Assembly: GCA_030323885.1 (NCBI GenBank)
Contig: CM059188.1
Coordinates: 112,188,763-112,252,762 of the forward strand
DNA: 64,000 nucleotides
Reading direction: 5' to 3'
Source of the DNA: Branchipolynoe longqiensis
Taxonomy: Eukaryota > Annelida > Polychaeta > Phyllodocida > Polynoidae
Each line of letters starts with the position of its first letter. Position 1 is the first letter of the stretch. The notes beneath the pieces were generated by a model. It had not been told where the DNA came from, made no database searches, and worked only from the letters and a program-made list of their open reading frames with translations. Positions 54,849 to 63,760 of the stretch are shown one piece after another. The position numbers were made by a program, and so were the translations under genes.

Positions 54849-55157
54849 CTAATCGGTAGAGCTTTGGCCTCGCGTGTGCAAAGTCGGGAGTTTGGTTTCC
54901 GGTCGAATCAAACCAATGACTTTAAAATTGATAATTGTCGCTTCCTGACCTGGCGCTCTGCATTAATAGGATAGGGCGAGGACTGGGTAGCTCAGTGTCA
55001 GGATAATGTGACTGATTGGGATATTGGGTCATGGTGCCGACGGCCTGATTTTCCAGTGGGGCAGCACTGTTGCCATGAGTGTGCACTGTCACAAGTCGGT
55101 ACCCATGCTGATATGACCTTAGATGTTGCCAGGATGTAAAACTCCAACATCCAACAA
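54848..55157 (+). mobile_element. SINE-A, head type I, inserted beside MITE-A
   Basis: Head remnant GCTAATCGGTAGAGCTTTGG, then the body and the end AGGATGTAAAACTCCAACAT. Confidence 0.8.
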
Positions 55158-55546
55158 CTGACCACCTCCCATCCCCCTACCCCTCCAGGTGCTCCCTAAG
55201 CACGGCAAACAACCTCCCAACAACACCACTAAAGGCATCATCCATTACCCTCTTCCAAAAAATCAATCATTTGAATTATTTATTCCACAGTGCTGTGTAT
55301 CCTTCATAATTATCAATATTTTAACAGGTGTACAAAAAATACACTATTTCATAACCATCAGCCCCCCCCCCCCCACACACACACCCCAAATAAAGCATAC
55401 ACACCGTGAAAACCGCTACACCATTCGACTAGAGTGTGCGATTGCCATTGTGAATACCAGTAGTTGACAATCCAGGCGACCCCCAACCCCCACCCACCCA
55501 CCCCTGTCTGCTTAAGCACCCAGTCGCTTCACGCTATGCAAGTTAC
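55158..55546. other. No recognisable gene
   Basis: Mixed sequence with C runs (55362-55373) and short open frames lacking domains. Confidence 0.4.
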
Positions 55547-55890
55547 CTCTGGGCACCGTTCCGTCTCCCAAGCAACACTTGATTATGCCACTAATTACAT
55601 CATGACTCAGTTGCTGCTAGTTTCTCTCTCCCAAATTAGAAGCAATCAGGGAGGGCCCCCCCTACCCTCCCCCCTGCTCCCCCCTTCCACTCCCTCCAAC
55701 ACCCCACACCCCAAACAGCCCCCTACCTCCTGATCTGCGAAGCCTCTAACTTCTAAGTGACCACATGATCCGGTCGTTAATGGATACCATATACAAGGTG
55801 GGGAGGAGCTCTGGGATTAGCCACCAGGCTTTGGGGGGGAGGTTGGTTGTTGGAGTTTTACGTCCTAGTAATATCTAAGGTCATATCAGG
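55547..55890. repeat. Segmental duplication, right copy
   Basis: Counterpart of 53620-53966. It runs into the complete SINE-A at 55842 with the same diagnostic CCTAGTAATAT, so the duplication post-dates that SINE insertion. Confidence 0.85.
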
Positions 55891-56188
55891 ACGGGTACCT
55901 ACTTATGATATCACACACTCATGGCAACTTTATAGTGCTGCCCCACTGGGAAATCAGGCTGCCGTCACCATGACCCAATATCCTACTCAGTTACATTATC
56001 CTGACACTGAGGTAACCGGCCTTACCCTTTCCTATTAATGATGAGCGCCAGGCTAGGAAGCGACAAGTATCAATTTTATAAGTCATTGGTTTGACTCGAC
56101 TGGGAACCAAACTGCCGAATTCCTTCCTGCATGCGAGGCCCGCGCTCTACTGATTCGGCCACTGCGCCCTTCGGCCACTGCGCCCGGT
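55842..56188 (-). mobile_element. SINE-A, full length, head type I
   Basis: The tail is GTTGGAGTTTTACGTCCTAG, followed by the core and the head (complement CAGTGGCCGAATCAGTAGAG). CTTCGGCCACTGCGCCC is duplicated at the head end. Confidence 0.85.
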
Positions 56189-56517
56189 GGCATTGTGTGT
56201 GTGTGTGTGCGGGGGGGGGGGGGCGTGGGGAAGCCCGGGGGGAGGCGTCTAGTAAACCCACCCTAATCTGTGGTAATCTGCACAGCAGACCCAGTTAGAA
56301 AAGCTAGATGTGACTACGGTGAGAAGTTGATGGCAGCCCGTGGCGCCCCCTGGCAGTCTAGCGTGAAAGCTGCTGGTCATATTGCTTACTGGGTGTATGG
56401 CCTCATTATGGGAGATGTTGGCAGAAATTAACACGGCTAAGCGGGTTATGCTTATCGGATTAGCTGTGGCGGGCTGAACTCGGGGGTGGCTGAGGAGATG
56501 TGGTTAGGACAGGTACC
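56189..56517. other. Unique-looking stretch with a CTCF-like motif
   Basis: (GT)n and a G run are at 56192-56224. CTGCCAGGGGGCGCCA on the complement of 56341-56356 resembles the CTCF core. No domain is found in the overlapping frames. Confidence 0.35.
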
Positions 56518-56570
56518 TGCGGCCAATGGACGCGGTGGTTCAGTCGGTAGAGCGCAGGCTTCCAGTGCGG

Positions 56571-56922
56571 ATTGGTTGGTTGTTGGAGTTTTACGTCCTG
56601 GCAACATTTAAGGTCATATAATAATGGGTACCGACTTGTGACAGTGCACACTCTTGGTGACTTTATAGTGCTGCCCCACTGGGAGACCAGGCCACCAGCT
56701 GGTACCATGACTTGATATCTCGCTCAGTCACATTATCCTGACACTAAGCCAACCAGTCATTGCCTTATCCTAATGATGCCGAGCACCTGGTTAGGAAGTG
56801 ACAAGTATCAATCTTTAAGTCATTGGTTTGACTCGACCAGGGTTCGAACCGATGGGTTGGAATCCCACGATCTACCAAAACGGTTGACGGATGCTCAACT
56901 CATTCGGCAATCCCTTCTGGTC
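56571..56922 (-). mobile_element. SINE-A, head type II, nested in a type I SINE-A
   Basis: A complete minus-strand copy flanked by TCCAGTGCGG (56561-56570) and TCCCGTGCGG (56924-56933), a 10-bp duplication with one mismatch. Confidence 0.8.
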
Positions 56923-57127
56923 CTCCCGTGCGGAAGGTCAGAAGTTATAATCCCAGCTCAGACAAATCAATGACTTACAAAATTAATACTTGTCACTACC
57001 TAGCCTGGCATTTGGCATTGATAGGATAGGACAAGGACTGGTTAGCTCAGTATCTCTATCAAGACAATGTGAGTAAGTGAGATATCGGGACATGATGCTG
57101 GTGGCCTGATTTCCCAGTGGGGCAGCA

Positions 57128-57307
57128 TTGTATATGTTGCTGGTAACATATGTAATTATTACAGAAACGGCACCCAAACGGCCTGCCATAATTGACTGTT
57201 ACCTTTGCATTATGTCGCCTTGTCTACGAGTTGATCATATGGAACAAACAACCCTGTAACTGTCACTTGATCGAGATCAACAGGAGAGAGAAGATCCAAT
57301 TTTGATT
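57128..57307 (+). repeat. N2 A1 repeat (5' end)
   Basis: Identical, as far as I can read, to A2 at 62554-62734. The outer end carries the palindrome half ATGTTGCTGGTAACATATG. Confidence 0.9.
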
Positions 57308-57339
57308 AGGTGCCACATATCCTGCCTACAAGCACAGTG

Positions 57340-58518
57340 ATGCCACCCAGGAAAGGGAAGTTCTCCAAGGAGATGTTACGTACTGCAGAGTCGGGGCCGT
57401 TTGTCATTTCCGAGCTAGATAAGGCGGAGGCAGGCTCATCGTCTCGTCGACATTCTGGGATCTCGACAGAGCAGACCGACAGGGCTGAGTCTTGTAACAG
57501 CGACTTGGTTCGACTCATCGCGGCCAATAATGCTTCTCTGCTGGCCAAGCTGGCCACAGTAGAGCGTACTTTGGCCGATCTACAACCGGACGCACGTCGA
57601 GAAGGAAGTCGAGCAACAACAGTTTCTCCCACACATGGACGGATGCATGGAGGGCGTGGACGGGATGCCGTTCGTCACAGGAAGCGGCGTGCGCCAGTGG
57701 CGCCATCTTCCGGTTCGTCGACGAGTGACCAGGACGACGCGACGGCCAGTGACCAGGAGTCGACATCGTCACGCCGACATTGCCGCAAGCGTCGAGGTCG
57801 CAAACATCGCCATTCATCGACAGACTCGTCTAGCTGTTCATCGCGGGAGGATTTGTTACGGGATCTCTTGCACTCGGTGCAGAGCAAGAAGCGGGCAAAC
57901 AAACGGGGTAAGCACAAGTTATTGCCCCATAAATTTGTGGTTAGAGAGGGAAAGAAAAATAGGGTCAAACAAGGGGATGCCAACTGGCATGAGTATTTGT
58001 TAGCTTTGTTTCGTATGACCCAGTCCGCTAGCACGCCATCATCGTGGACGGACCCAATTATGAGACATGTACAGGACCTATTAGAGATGGCGGAGAATTG
58101 GGAGTGGGCAACATGCCTGGGTTTCTCAGAAAAAGTTTTCCAGATGGTTGATGATAAGCGACTGAAATCAGGCTGGGACGACTACCCGGCTATCAAGGAT
58201 GTACAGAGGGATTTATTTGGGACTGGGGTACGAGTTAAATCCGTTTCTAAGACGACATCAGGGTCGATTCGGCAATCTAGGGATACGTATGATAGGATAA
58301 GTGATGGCCCTATTTGTACGATCTGGAATACTGGTAAAGATTGTGGGTTCTCTGAGTCGCACGGATCGCCTCCTCGTCGTTACTGCCACTTATGTGGGTG
58401 GTGTGCGTTCAAGCGGGGGGCCAAAGCCATTCATCGAGAAGTAGACTGTCGGTTTAAGGCTCGTTCTTCAGCGCCTAGGCCGACGGCTGGGTCTAAGGGT
58501 ACTGCCACGGGTTTTTAA
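57340..58518 (+). CDS. gag: N2 Gag-like protein
   Basis: 392 residues from ATG 57340, the first ATG after A1. The frame is open 30 nt further upstream, but only from a GTG. There is a basic Ser/Arg-rich middle (R-K-R-R-G-R-K-H-R-H), a conserved block (F-S-E-K-V-F-Q-M, I-K-D-V-Q-R-D) and the C-terminal cluster C-x2-W-N-x-G-x2-C-G-F-x2-S-H-G-S, C-H-x-C-G-W-C, H-R-E-V-D-C shared with N1. It ends at TAA within the frameshift site. Intact. Confidence 0.88.
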   Translation: MPPRKGKFSKEMLRTAESGPFVISELDKAEAGSSSRRHSGISTEQTDRAESCNSDLVRLIAANNASLLAKLATVERTLADLQPDARREGSRATTVSPTHGRMHGGRGRDAVRHRKRRAPVAPSSGSSTSDQDDATASDQESTSSRRHCRKRRGRKHRHSSTDSSSCSSREDLLRDLLHSVQSKKRANKRGKHKLLPHKFVVREGKKNRVKQGDANWHEYLLALFRMTQSASTPSSWTDPIMRHVQDLLEMAENWEWATCLGFSEKVFQMVDDKRLKSGWDDYPAIKDVQRDLFGTGVRVKSVSKTTSGSIRQSRDTYDRISDGPICTIWNTGKDCGFSESHGSPPRRYCHLCGWCAFKRGAKAIHREVDCRFKARSSAPRPTAGSKGTATGF

Positions 58519-58547
58519 GTATAGGGTCCACTGTGTCGTGGCTGCCT
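58509..58547 (+). promoter_or_regulatory. N2 candidate -1 ribosomal frameshift site
   Basis: The canonical slippery heptamer G-GGT-TTT (58509-58515) is immediately followed by the gag stop TAA. After a 7-nt spacer comes a stem: AGG/CCT and CCAC/GTGG with a small internal loop and a 6-nt loop (58523-58547). The -1 frame has a stop just upstream, so the overlap is only about 24 nt. From the heptamer it reads without a stop into pol. Confidence 0.65.
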
Positions 58548-60962
58548 CTGAGTCCCCTGCCAGAGGGTGGCTTGTGTGGTGGTCGGCCGCCCAGTCTGTC
58601 GCTAGGTCGTGAGTCTGCTCATGCTGTTAGTGATGTGGACATGGTGGAGGCCGTGGCAGGGGGCGTGTCGCGTCCGTTTAAGGGGGCGTCGACGACACGC
58701 CGTACTGCGATGGCTCTAAGCCCTAATGTGTTGACTGTTACTGCCCCTCCTTCTGTTGATGTCTCCCTCGGGTCTGCCGGCTCGGAGAGTCGTAGGCCTC
58801 AGTCCCCCCGTATGCCACTCACTGTGTCAATTAGTGCAGGTACTACCTCACCTACCATACGGTTAGTGCAAGCTGATAGCCGTATGTTTGGTACTAATGA
58901 AGCCCAGTTGGGCATGCCGTTATTACCTACCACCCCTGGGTCCCGAGATCTGATACTCCCCCCAGATAACATTGCTGTTGTAGTTAATACTGTTGATCGT
59001 TTTGAACCTGTTGTCCCTTACTTGCATCGCCCGCTCGGTCGGTGTACTACTCTGGGTACCATGCCCGTCTCTTCTCCACTGGTTACCTCTGGCGCTCCAA
59101 TAGCTTTCCCGGGTTCACATTCTCTGAGCTTTCGTCATGTCAGACCCCCGGTCGATCGCTTGGTCGAGGTTCCAGCCCTTCTGACGGAATCCCGTCCTAG
59201 TGTACTTCCAGCCTACACAAATCTTAATGGCCTCAGGGTCGACTCTGTCCTGTCTCCTCGTCACACTACTGACTCTCCGGCCGTGTCGGTCGTCTCCATG
59301 TCTCCCTTGCGTCCTGATTTACTGATTAATGGTCCGGCGTTGCAGCCTTCGCGTTGTAGGCTTGTACGGCCCCCGAGTGACCAATCAGCTAAGGCGCTTG
59401 GAACTGTTTCTAACACTTCAACCCCGTTTTCGGGTACTTCCCCTGACCTATTGGTGCCCCTGCACGCCAGTGAGGCTCACGGGGGTGCTCCACCCTGTTC
59501 CCCTGTTATGCTACTGGCCGCTGCAAATGACGGCGCCGCCGGGCACCTCCCCAAGCCGGTCTTTTGCCCGTTGGGGCCGTTTGAGTTTCAACCGTTGTTG
59601 TTGCCGTTTTGGCCTACTGTTAGCCCGGGTGCCACCTCTGTTTATTTTGATATTTATACCGCTGTTAGGCGCACTGGCCTGCCTAACTATTTGTCAGCAA
59701 AAATGCCAGTCCCATCAGGCCTGCACATCCCGGCCTGGAGGGGCCTGCTGGAGGGGTATCATGATGAGTTATTAGTTGATTATTTAGAATATGGGTGGCC
59801 TAGTGACTATGCTTTAAATAAGATTCCCACCCCTACGTATGTGAATCATAAGGAGTGTCCTGAGTATAGCGTGTGGATTGAACGGTATGTGTCAAAAGAG
59901 CTTGCCTGCAACGCTCTGCTGGGTCCGTTCGATGACCCTCCATTTACTCCCTGGGCCCAGGTCAGCCCCATTATGACGAGAGCAAAGAAGAATACGCTTG
60001 AGCGACGGATCATCGTCGACCTTAGCTACCCTAGAGGGCGTAGCGTTAATTCTGGGATTAGTAAGGGTTTCTTTCAGGGTGCTAAATGTTCTTTTAAATT
60101 GCCCAGCATTATGGACGTTGCTGTAGAGGTGACACGTCTGGGTCGTGGATGCTACGTCTGGTCCATTGATCTGGCTAGGGCTTATCGACAGCTTCGCACG
60201 TGCCCACTCAGCGTTCCCCTCTTTGGTATTCTCGTTGACTCCAAATTGTATTTTGACATCGCACTACCGTTTGGGTGCCGTACATCCAGCCTGGCGTGCG
60301 CCCGGACAACGGAAGCAGTCTCTTTCTTAATGAATCGGGAAGGCTTCTTCACCTTATGCTATCTGGATGACTTCGTGGGTGTGGCACGCGATCTCGAGGA
60401 GGCTAGTAGAGGCTACCGCCGTATTATGTCACTGCTGGCGCAGCTGGGTCTGCAGTTATCGCTACACAAGTGTACACCACCTACTACCGACCTCATATGG
60501 TTGGGTTATCGCATTAACTCTACGTTGATGGAGTTGTCCATCCCCAAAGATAAGCTATTGAACATCATCTCGCAATGCTATGTCTGGAGAGTCGGTGCGT
60601 CGGTTTCAAGGAAGAGCGTACAGCAGTTAGTTGGCAGACTCCAATGTGTAGCTAGGTGTGTTACCCCAGCTAGACGATTTATGAATAGGGTGCTAGATTT
60701 TTTGAGGGGGACGCCGTTTGTTGGTCGTTCCACGGTTTCGATCGAGCTGGTGCGGGATGTCCGCTGGTTCATCCGGTACGCGGAATCGTCCAACGGCGTG
60801 GTTTTATTACGACCTTTTCCCAAAGTCCACTGGGTGATCGAGTGTGACTCCTCTTTGCTTGGGGGCGGGCCTTTTCAATCACAAGTTTTTTCTCCGAACG
60901 CTATACTGCAGAACTGTTATCCTTTGGTTACCATATCTCCCAGCTCGAAGCCCTTAATTTAA
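58533..60962 (+). CDS. pol: N2 pol: N-terminal extension, reverse transcriptase, start of RNase H
   Basis: The frame is open from the gag frameshift site. Its first ATG is not until 58641, which supports a Gag-Pol fusion. Residues 1 to about 345 are Pro/Ser-rich with no known domain. RT follows with E-R-R-I-I-V-D-L-S-Y-P-R-G, motif A W-S-I-D-L-A-R-A-Y-R and motif C L-C-Y-L-D-D-F-V-G (about residue 610). RNase H begins with E-C-D-S-S-L-L-G-G-G. At a T6 run (60886-60891) the frame shifts, giving 24 unrelated residues and a stop at 60962. Confidence 0.9.
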   Translation: MSWLPLSPLPEGGLCGGRPPSLSLGRESAHAVSDVDMVEAVAGGVSRPFKGASTTRRTAMALSPNVLTVTAPPSVDVSLGSAGSESRRPQSPRMPLTVSISAGTTSPTIRLVQADSRMFGTNEAQLGMPLLPTTPGSRDLILPPDNIAVVVNTVDRFEPVVPYLHRPLGRCTTLGTMPVSSPLVTSGAPIAFPGSHSLSFRHVRPPVDRLVEVPALLTESRPSVLPAYTNLNGLRVDSVLSPRHTTDSPAVSVVSMSPLRPDLLINGPALQPSRCRLVRPPSDQSAKALGTVSNTSTPFSGTSPDLLVPLHASEAHGGAPPCSPVMLLAAANDGAAGHLPKPVFCPLGPFEFQPLLLPFWPTVSPGATSVYFDIYTAVRRTGLPNYLSAKMPVPSGLHIPAWRGLLEGYHDELLVDYLEYGWPSDYALNKIPTPTYVNHKECPEYSVWIERYVSKELACNALLGPFDDPPFTPWAQVSPIMTRAKKNTLERRIIVDLSYPRGRSVNSGISKGFFQGAKCSFKLPSIMDVAVEVTRLGRGCYVWSIDLARAYRQLRTCPLSVPLFGILVDSKLYFDIALPFGCRTSSLACARTTEAVSFLMNREGFFTLCYLDDFVGVARDLEEASRGYRRIMSLLAQLGLQLSLHKCTPPTTDLIWLGYRINSTLMELSIPKDKLLNIISQCYVWRVGASVSRKSVQQLVGRLQCVARCVTPARRFMNRVLDFLRGTPFVGRSTVSIELVRDVRWFIRYAESSNGVVLLRPFPKVHWVIECDSSLLGGGPFQSQVFSPNAILQNCYPLVTISPSSKPLI

Positions 60963-61300
60963 TTGTTGCGCTCCGCGAGCTAGCCCCATTACACCCCGAA
61001 AAGTTCTTAGTACTTATTAATACTGACAATGAAACCTCACAGCAGGTCCTCTCCACTGGGAAGGGCAGGGACCCGTTCCTATGTGCGTGCGCGCGTGAAT
61101 TGTGGAGATTTGCCGCGCTCAATAGTTGCGAAATTCGAGTAATGCATAAGCCAGGTAGATCCTTGGTTTTGGCCGATGCACTTAGTCGAAGCTACTTCGA
61201 TAAGGCTGCATTTGCCAGGTCGAAGAGATTATGCTCCGAGCTAGAGTTGGCTCGGATCCGTGTTACCCATGATATTTCTGTCTTTGATAAAGAACTGTGA
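60886..61300 (+). pseudogene. N2 pol: remainder of RNase H in another frame
   Basis: From the T6 run the correct protein continues in a different frame to TGA 61298-61300. It carries the Q-L-E-A-L-N (Glu), N-T-D-N (Asp) and A-D-A-L-S-R (Asp) motifs matching N1. A single-base indel in the homopolymer, real or a consensus error, is the simplest cause. Confidence 0.85.
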
Positions 61301-61315
61301 TATTGCCTTAACCTT

Positions 61316-62326
61316 ATGCCTTCACGTTCAGTATGTCTCACTGTAGTCTTTCTTTATTTGCCCTCGACCACAGCTCGACATACTGACCTACACCACACTG
61401 TCAAAACGCTTTTCAAGCACGGGTTATCCAAAGGGACATGGCGCAATAAATGTGCCCAGTTTAATAAATATAGTGAGTTCTGTAGAAACTTTAAGGTTAA
61501 TAAGAAATCTCCAAAACAATATGACCTGATGTTGTATCTCGCTCACTTAGCAAGTAGTCTTCGGTCACCAAGTGCGGTGAACAATTACTTCAGTGGCGCA
61601 AAAACATATATTATGATGATGGGGGGAAGAACTAAGGAATTTGACTCATACTGCGTTGGGCTAGTAAAGAAAGGGGTGTTGAATGTAAAAAATGTTGCTG
61701 TGTCAAGAGTGTTCCCATTAAAAGTAAAGCATGTTGTACAGATGTTCAGATATTTTAAAAAATTGGGCCCACATGGCCGAGTACTAAATGTGGCATTGAT
61801 AATTGGATACTTCACATTACTGAGACAATCTAATTTATTTTTCTCGGAGTCTCCCTGTGATCCGGGGCACTACCTGACAGGTGCAGACATACGGATCCAC
61901 AAGCGGTCACTCAAGGTGCGCGTCCGATCCACCAAGACGACACGTCTGCCAAGCCAAACCTACTACGTACGGCTGCCAAAAATCCCTAGCTCCATCTGCT
62001 GCCCCGTGCGTCTCTGGAGGCAGTACAAGGCCGTAACTCCAATCTCCAAGTCCGGTCCAGCCCTGCGGCTGTGCTCTGGGGAGCCCTTGACAGCTCGACT
62101 CTTCCTGCTCGCCCTCAGGTTGGCAGGTGATAAGTGTGGGCTTCAAGGCAGGAAGATTACGGCCCACAGTCTCAGACGGGGGGCAGCTAGAGAGTGTGCG
62201 GAAGCTGGAGTCCCGTTGGAGCAGGTCCAAGAGCTTGGCAACTGGCGTTCGTCCTGTATTTTTAATTATGTGGATAAGCGTAGCTTCAGAGCAGGTCCCT
62301 CAGCACTCGCTTCGCTTTTTGGCTGA
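61316..62326 (+). CDS. N2 tyrosine recombinase (YR)
   Basis: 336 residues from ATG 61316, 15 nt after the pol stop, so reinitiation after pol termination is plausible. It has the catalytic Arg in L-L-R-Q-S-N-L, H-S-L-R in the C-terminal domain, and the nucleophile Tyr in W-R-S-S-C-I-F-N-Y-V. It aligns with N1 YR throughout. The frame is intact, and its stop overlaps the first bases of B1. Confidence 0.9.
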   Translation: MPSRSVCLTVVFLYLPSTTARHTDLHHTVKTLFKHGLSKGTWRNKCAQFNKYSEFCRNFKVNKKSPKQYDLMLYLAHLASSLRSPSAVNNYFSGAKTYIMMMGGRTKEFDSYCVGLVKKGVLNVKNVAVSRVFPLKVKHVVQMFRYFKKLGPHGRVLNVALIIGYFTLLRQSNLFFSESPCDPGHYLTGADIRIHKRSLKVRVRSTKTTRLPSQTYYVRLPKIPSSICCPVRLWRQYKAVTPISKSGPALRLCSGEPLTARLFLLALRLAGDKCGLQGRKITAHSLRRGAARECAEAGVPLEQVQELGNWRSSCIFNYVDKRSFRAGPSALASLFG

Positions 62327-62982
62327 GTGCTGAGGCCCCCCCCCCCCCTTTTAACACTGCTGCTGTGATCTCGACCAGTACTTTGAGTGATCGATATTTA
62401 TTAATAATTAATGTCCGTATAGCTTATACTTATTTGTTAATTCATGCGTCGTTAGGATGTTACTGTTAATTCTGGGATGTACAAAATTTTATTCAGAATA
62501 ATAATAAAATTTTATTGGCCCACAAACTGAGGTCGCCGTGTTCTGTTACTTAATTGTATATGTTGCTGGTAACATATGTAATTATTACAGAAACGGCACC
62601 CAAACGGCCTGCCATAATTGACTGTTACCTTTGCATTATGTCGCCTTGTCTACGAGTTGATCATATGGAACAAACAACCCTGTAACTGTCACTTGATCGA
62701 GATCAACAGGAGAGAGAAGATCCAATTTTGATTACCTTCCCACCCTCCCTGCTGAGTGCTGAGGCCCCCCCCCCCTTTTAACACTGCTGCTGTGATCTCG
62801 ACCAGTACTTTGAGTGATCGATATTTATTAATAATTAATGTCCGTATAGCTTATACTTATTTGTTAATTCATGCGTCGTTAGGATGTTACTGTTAATTCT
62901 GGGATGTACAAAATTTTATTCAGAATAATAATAAAATTTTATTGGCCCACAAACTGAGGTCGCCGTGTTCTGTTACTTAATT
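62321..62982 (+). repeat. N2 B1-A2-B2 repeat cluster (3' end)
   Basis: B1 62321-62555, A2 62554-62734, pyrimidine-rich spacer CCTTCCCACCCTCCCT (62735-62750), B2 62751-62982. Each B starts GCTGAGTGCTGAGG, like the N1 B repeats. Confidence 0.92.
62541..62592. other. N2 candidate recombination site (B1/A2 junction inverted repeat)
   Basis: A 52-bp imperfect palindrome has arms TTCTGT..TAATT..ATATGTT and the complement, with the centre GCTGGT. The boundary TT lies off-centre in the left arm. It shares ATGTTGCYGGNAACAT and flanking AATT with the N1 junction. Confidence 0.65.
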
Positions 62983-63156
62983 ATAAAATCACCATGAGTG
63001 CGCACTGTCACAAGTGGGCTCCCGTCCTGATATGACCACATATATTGCTAACAAATAAACCAGCCGGTGTGGCCAGAAAAGGTAAGCAGTGGGCCCACTA
63101 CAAACACCATGCTGCTGCCTGCGCCATACTCCCAGCTCTATACACTACTTGCATCA

Positions 63157-63487
63157 CCGGGCGCCGTGGCCAAATCGGTAGAGCGCGGGCCTCGTGTGCG
63201 GGAGATGGGGAGTTATGTTCCCGGTCGAGTCAAACCAATGACTTATGAAATTGATACATATCAGTTCCTACCCTGGCGCTCGACATTAATAGGATAGGAC
63301 AAGGACTGGTTGGCTCAGTATCAGGACAATGTGAGTGAGTGGGATATCGGGTTATGGTGCTGGTGGCCTGATTTCCCAGTAGGGCAGCACTATAAAGTCA
63401 CCATGAGTGCACATCTTCACAAGTCGGTACCCATCCTGATATGACCATATATGTTGTTAGGATGTAAAACTCCAACAACCAACCAAC
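63157..63487 (+). mobile_element. SINE-A, full length, head type I, between 48-bp direct repeats
   Basis: The head GGGCGCCGTGGCCAAATCGG is followed by the complete body and CCAACAACCAACCAACC. 63108-63157 and 63490-63536 are near-identical direct repeats (TACTCCCAGCTCTATA shared) on either side. Confidence 0.85.
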
Positions 63488-63529
63488 CAGGCTGCTGCCT
63501 GCTCCTTACTCCCAGCTCTATATACTACT

Positions 63530-63625
63530 CGCGTCGCATTTTAAAATCTCATTGCGACGCTTCGTGGAGTTACGATACCATCACGTGACTTCCGGCAGAT
63601 CAGCGATTTGGAACCTACAACGGGA
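63530..63625 (+). promoter_or_regulatory. Possible promoter of a gene leaving the window
   Basis: Repeat-free sequence with TCACGTGACTTCCGG (63581-63595), an E-box adjoining an ETS-like core, typical of animal promoters. There is no TATA box in this interval. The call is an inference from motif spacing only. Confidence 0.25.
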
Positions 63626-63760
63626 CATGAATAAATTAGATAGCCTAAGTTTGCACAAATATGTTACCGACATGCTTTTTCGTGTACAACTTTCAGTTCA
63701 ATTGGAATATCCAACAACGACAAGGTTTGTACTCTCGCCAAGGATTTTATGTATATAAGG

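Larger units (their letters stand above)
57128..62982 (+). mobile_element. N2: Ngaro-like tyrosine-recombinase retrotransposon
   Basis: A 5.86-kb complete element: A1 (57128-57307), gag, pol, YR, B1 (62321-62555), A2 (62554-62734), B2 (62751-62982). A1/A2 and B1/B2 appear nearly identical apart from a C-run length, so insertion is recent. It sits in a SINE-A with no duplication. The ends share TT (57128-57129, 62981-62982), and joining the flanks restores the SINE sequence with one substitution. No methyltransferase ORF is present. Confidence 0.92.
56518..63050 (+). mobile_element. SINE-A split by a nested SINE and by N2
   Basis: One type I SINE-A lies in three pieces: head 56518-56570, mid-body 56923-57127 and 3' end 62983-63050 (ATAAAATCACCATGAGTGCG...). 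The first gap is an opposite-strand SINE, the second is N2. The pieces join in the right order with no loss. Confidence 0.8.

Noticed and set aside
12036..63240. SINE-A heads as functional tRNA genes
   Set aside because: They have A and B boxes but poor cloverleaf pairing and are always followed by the same SINE body.
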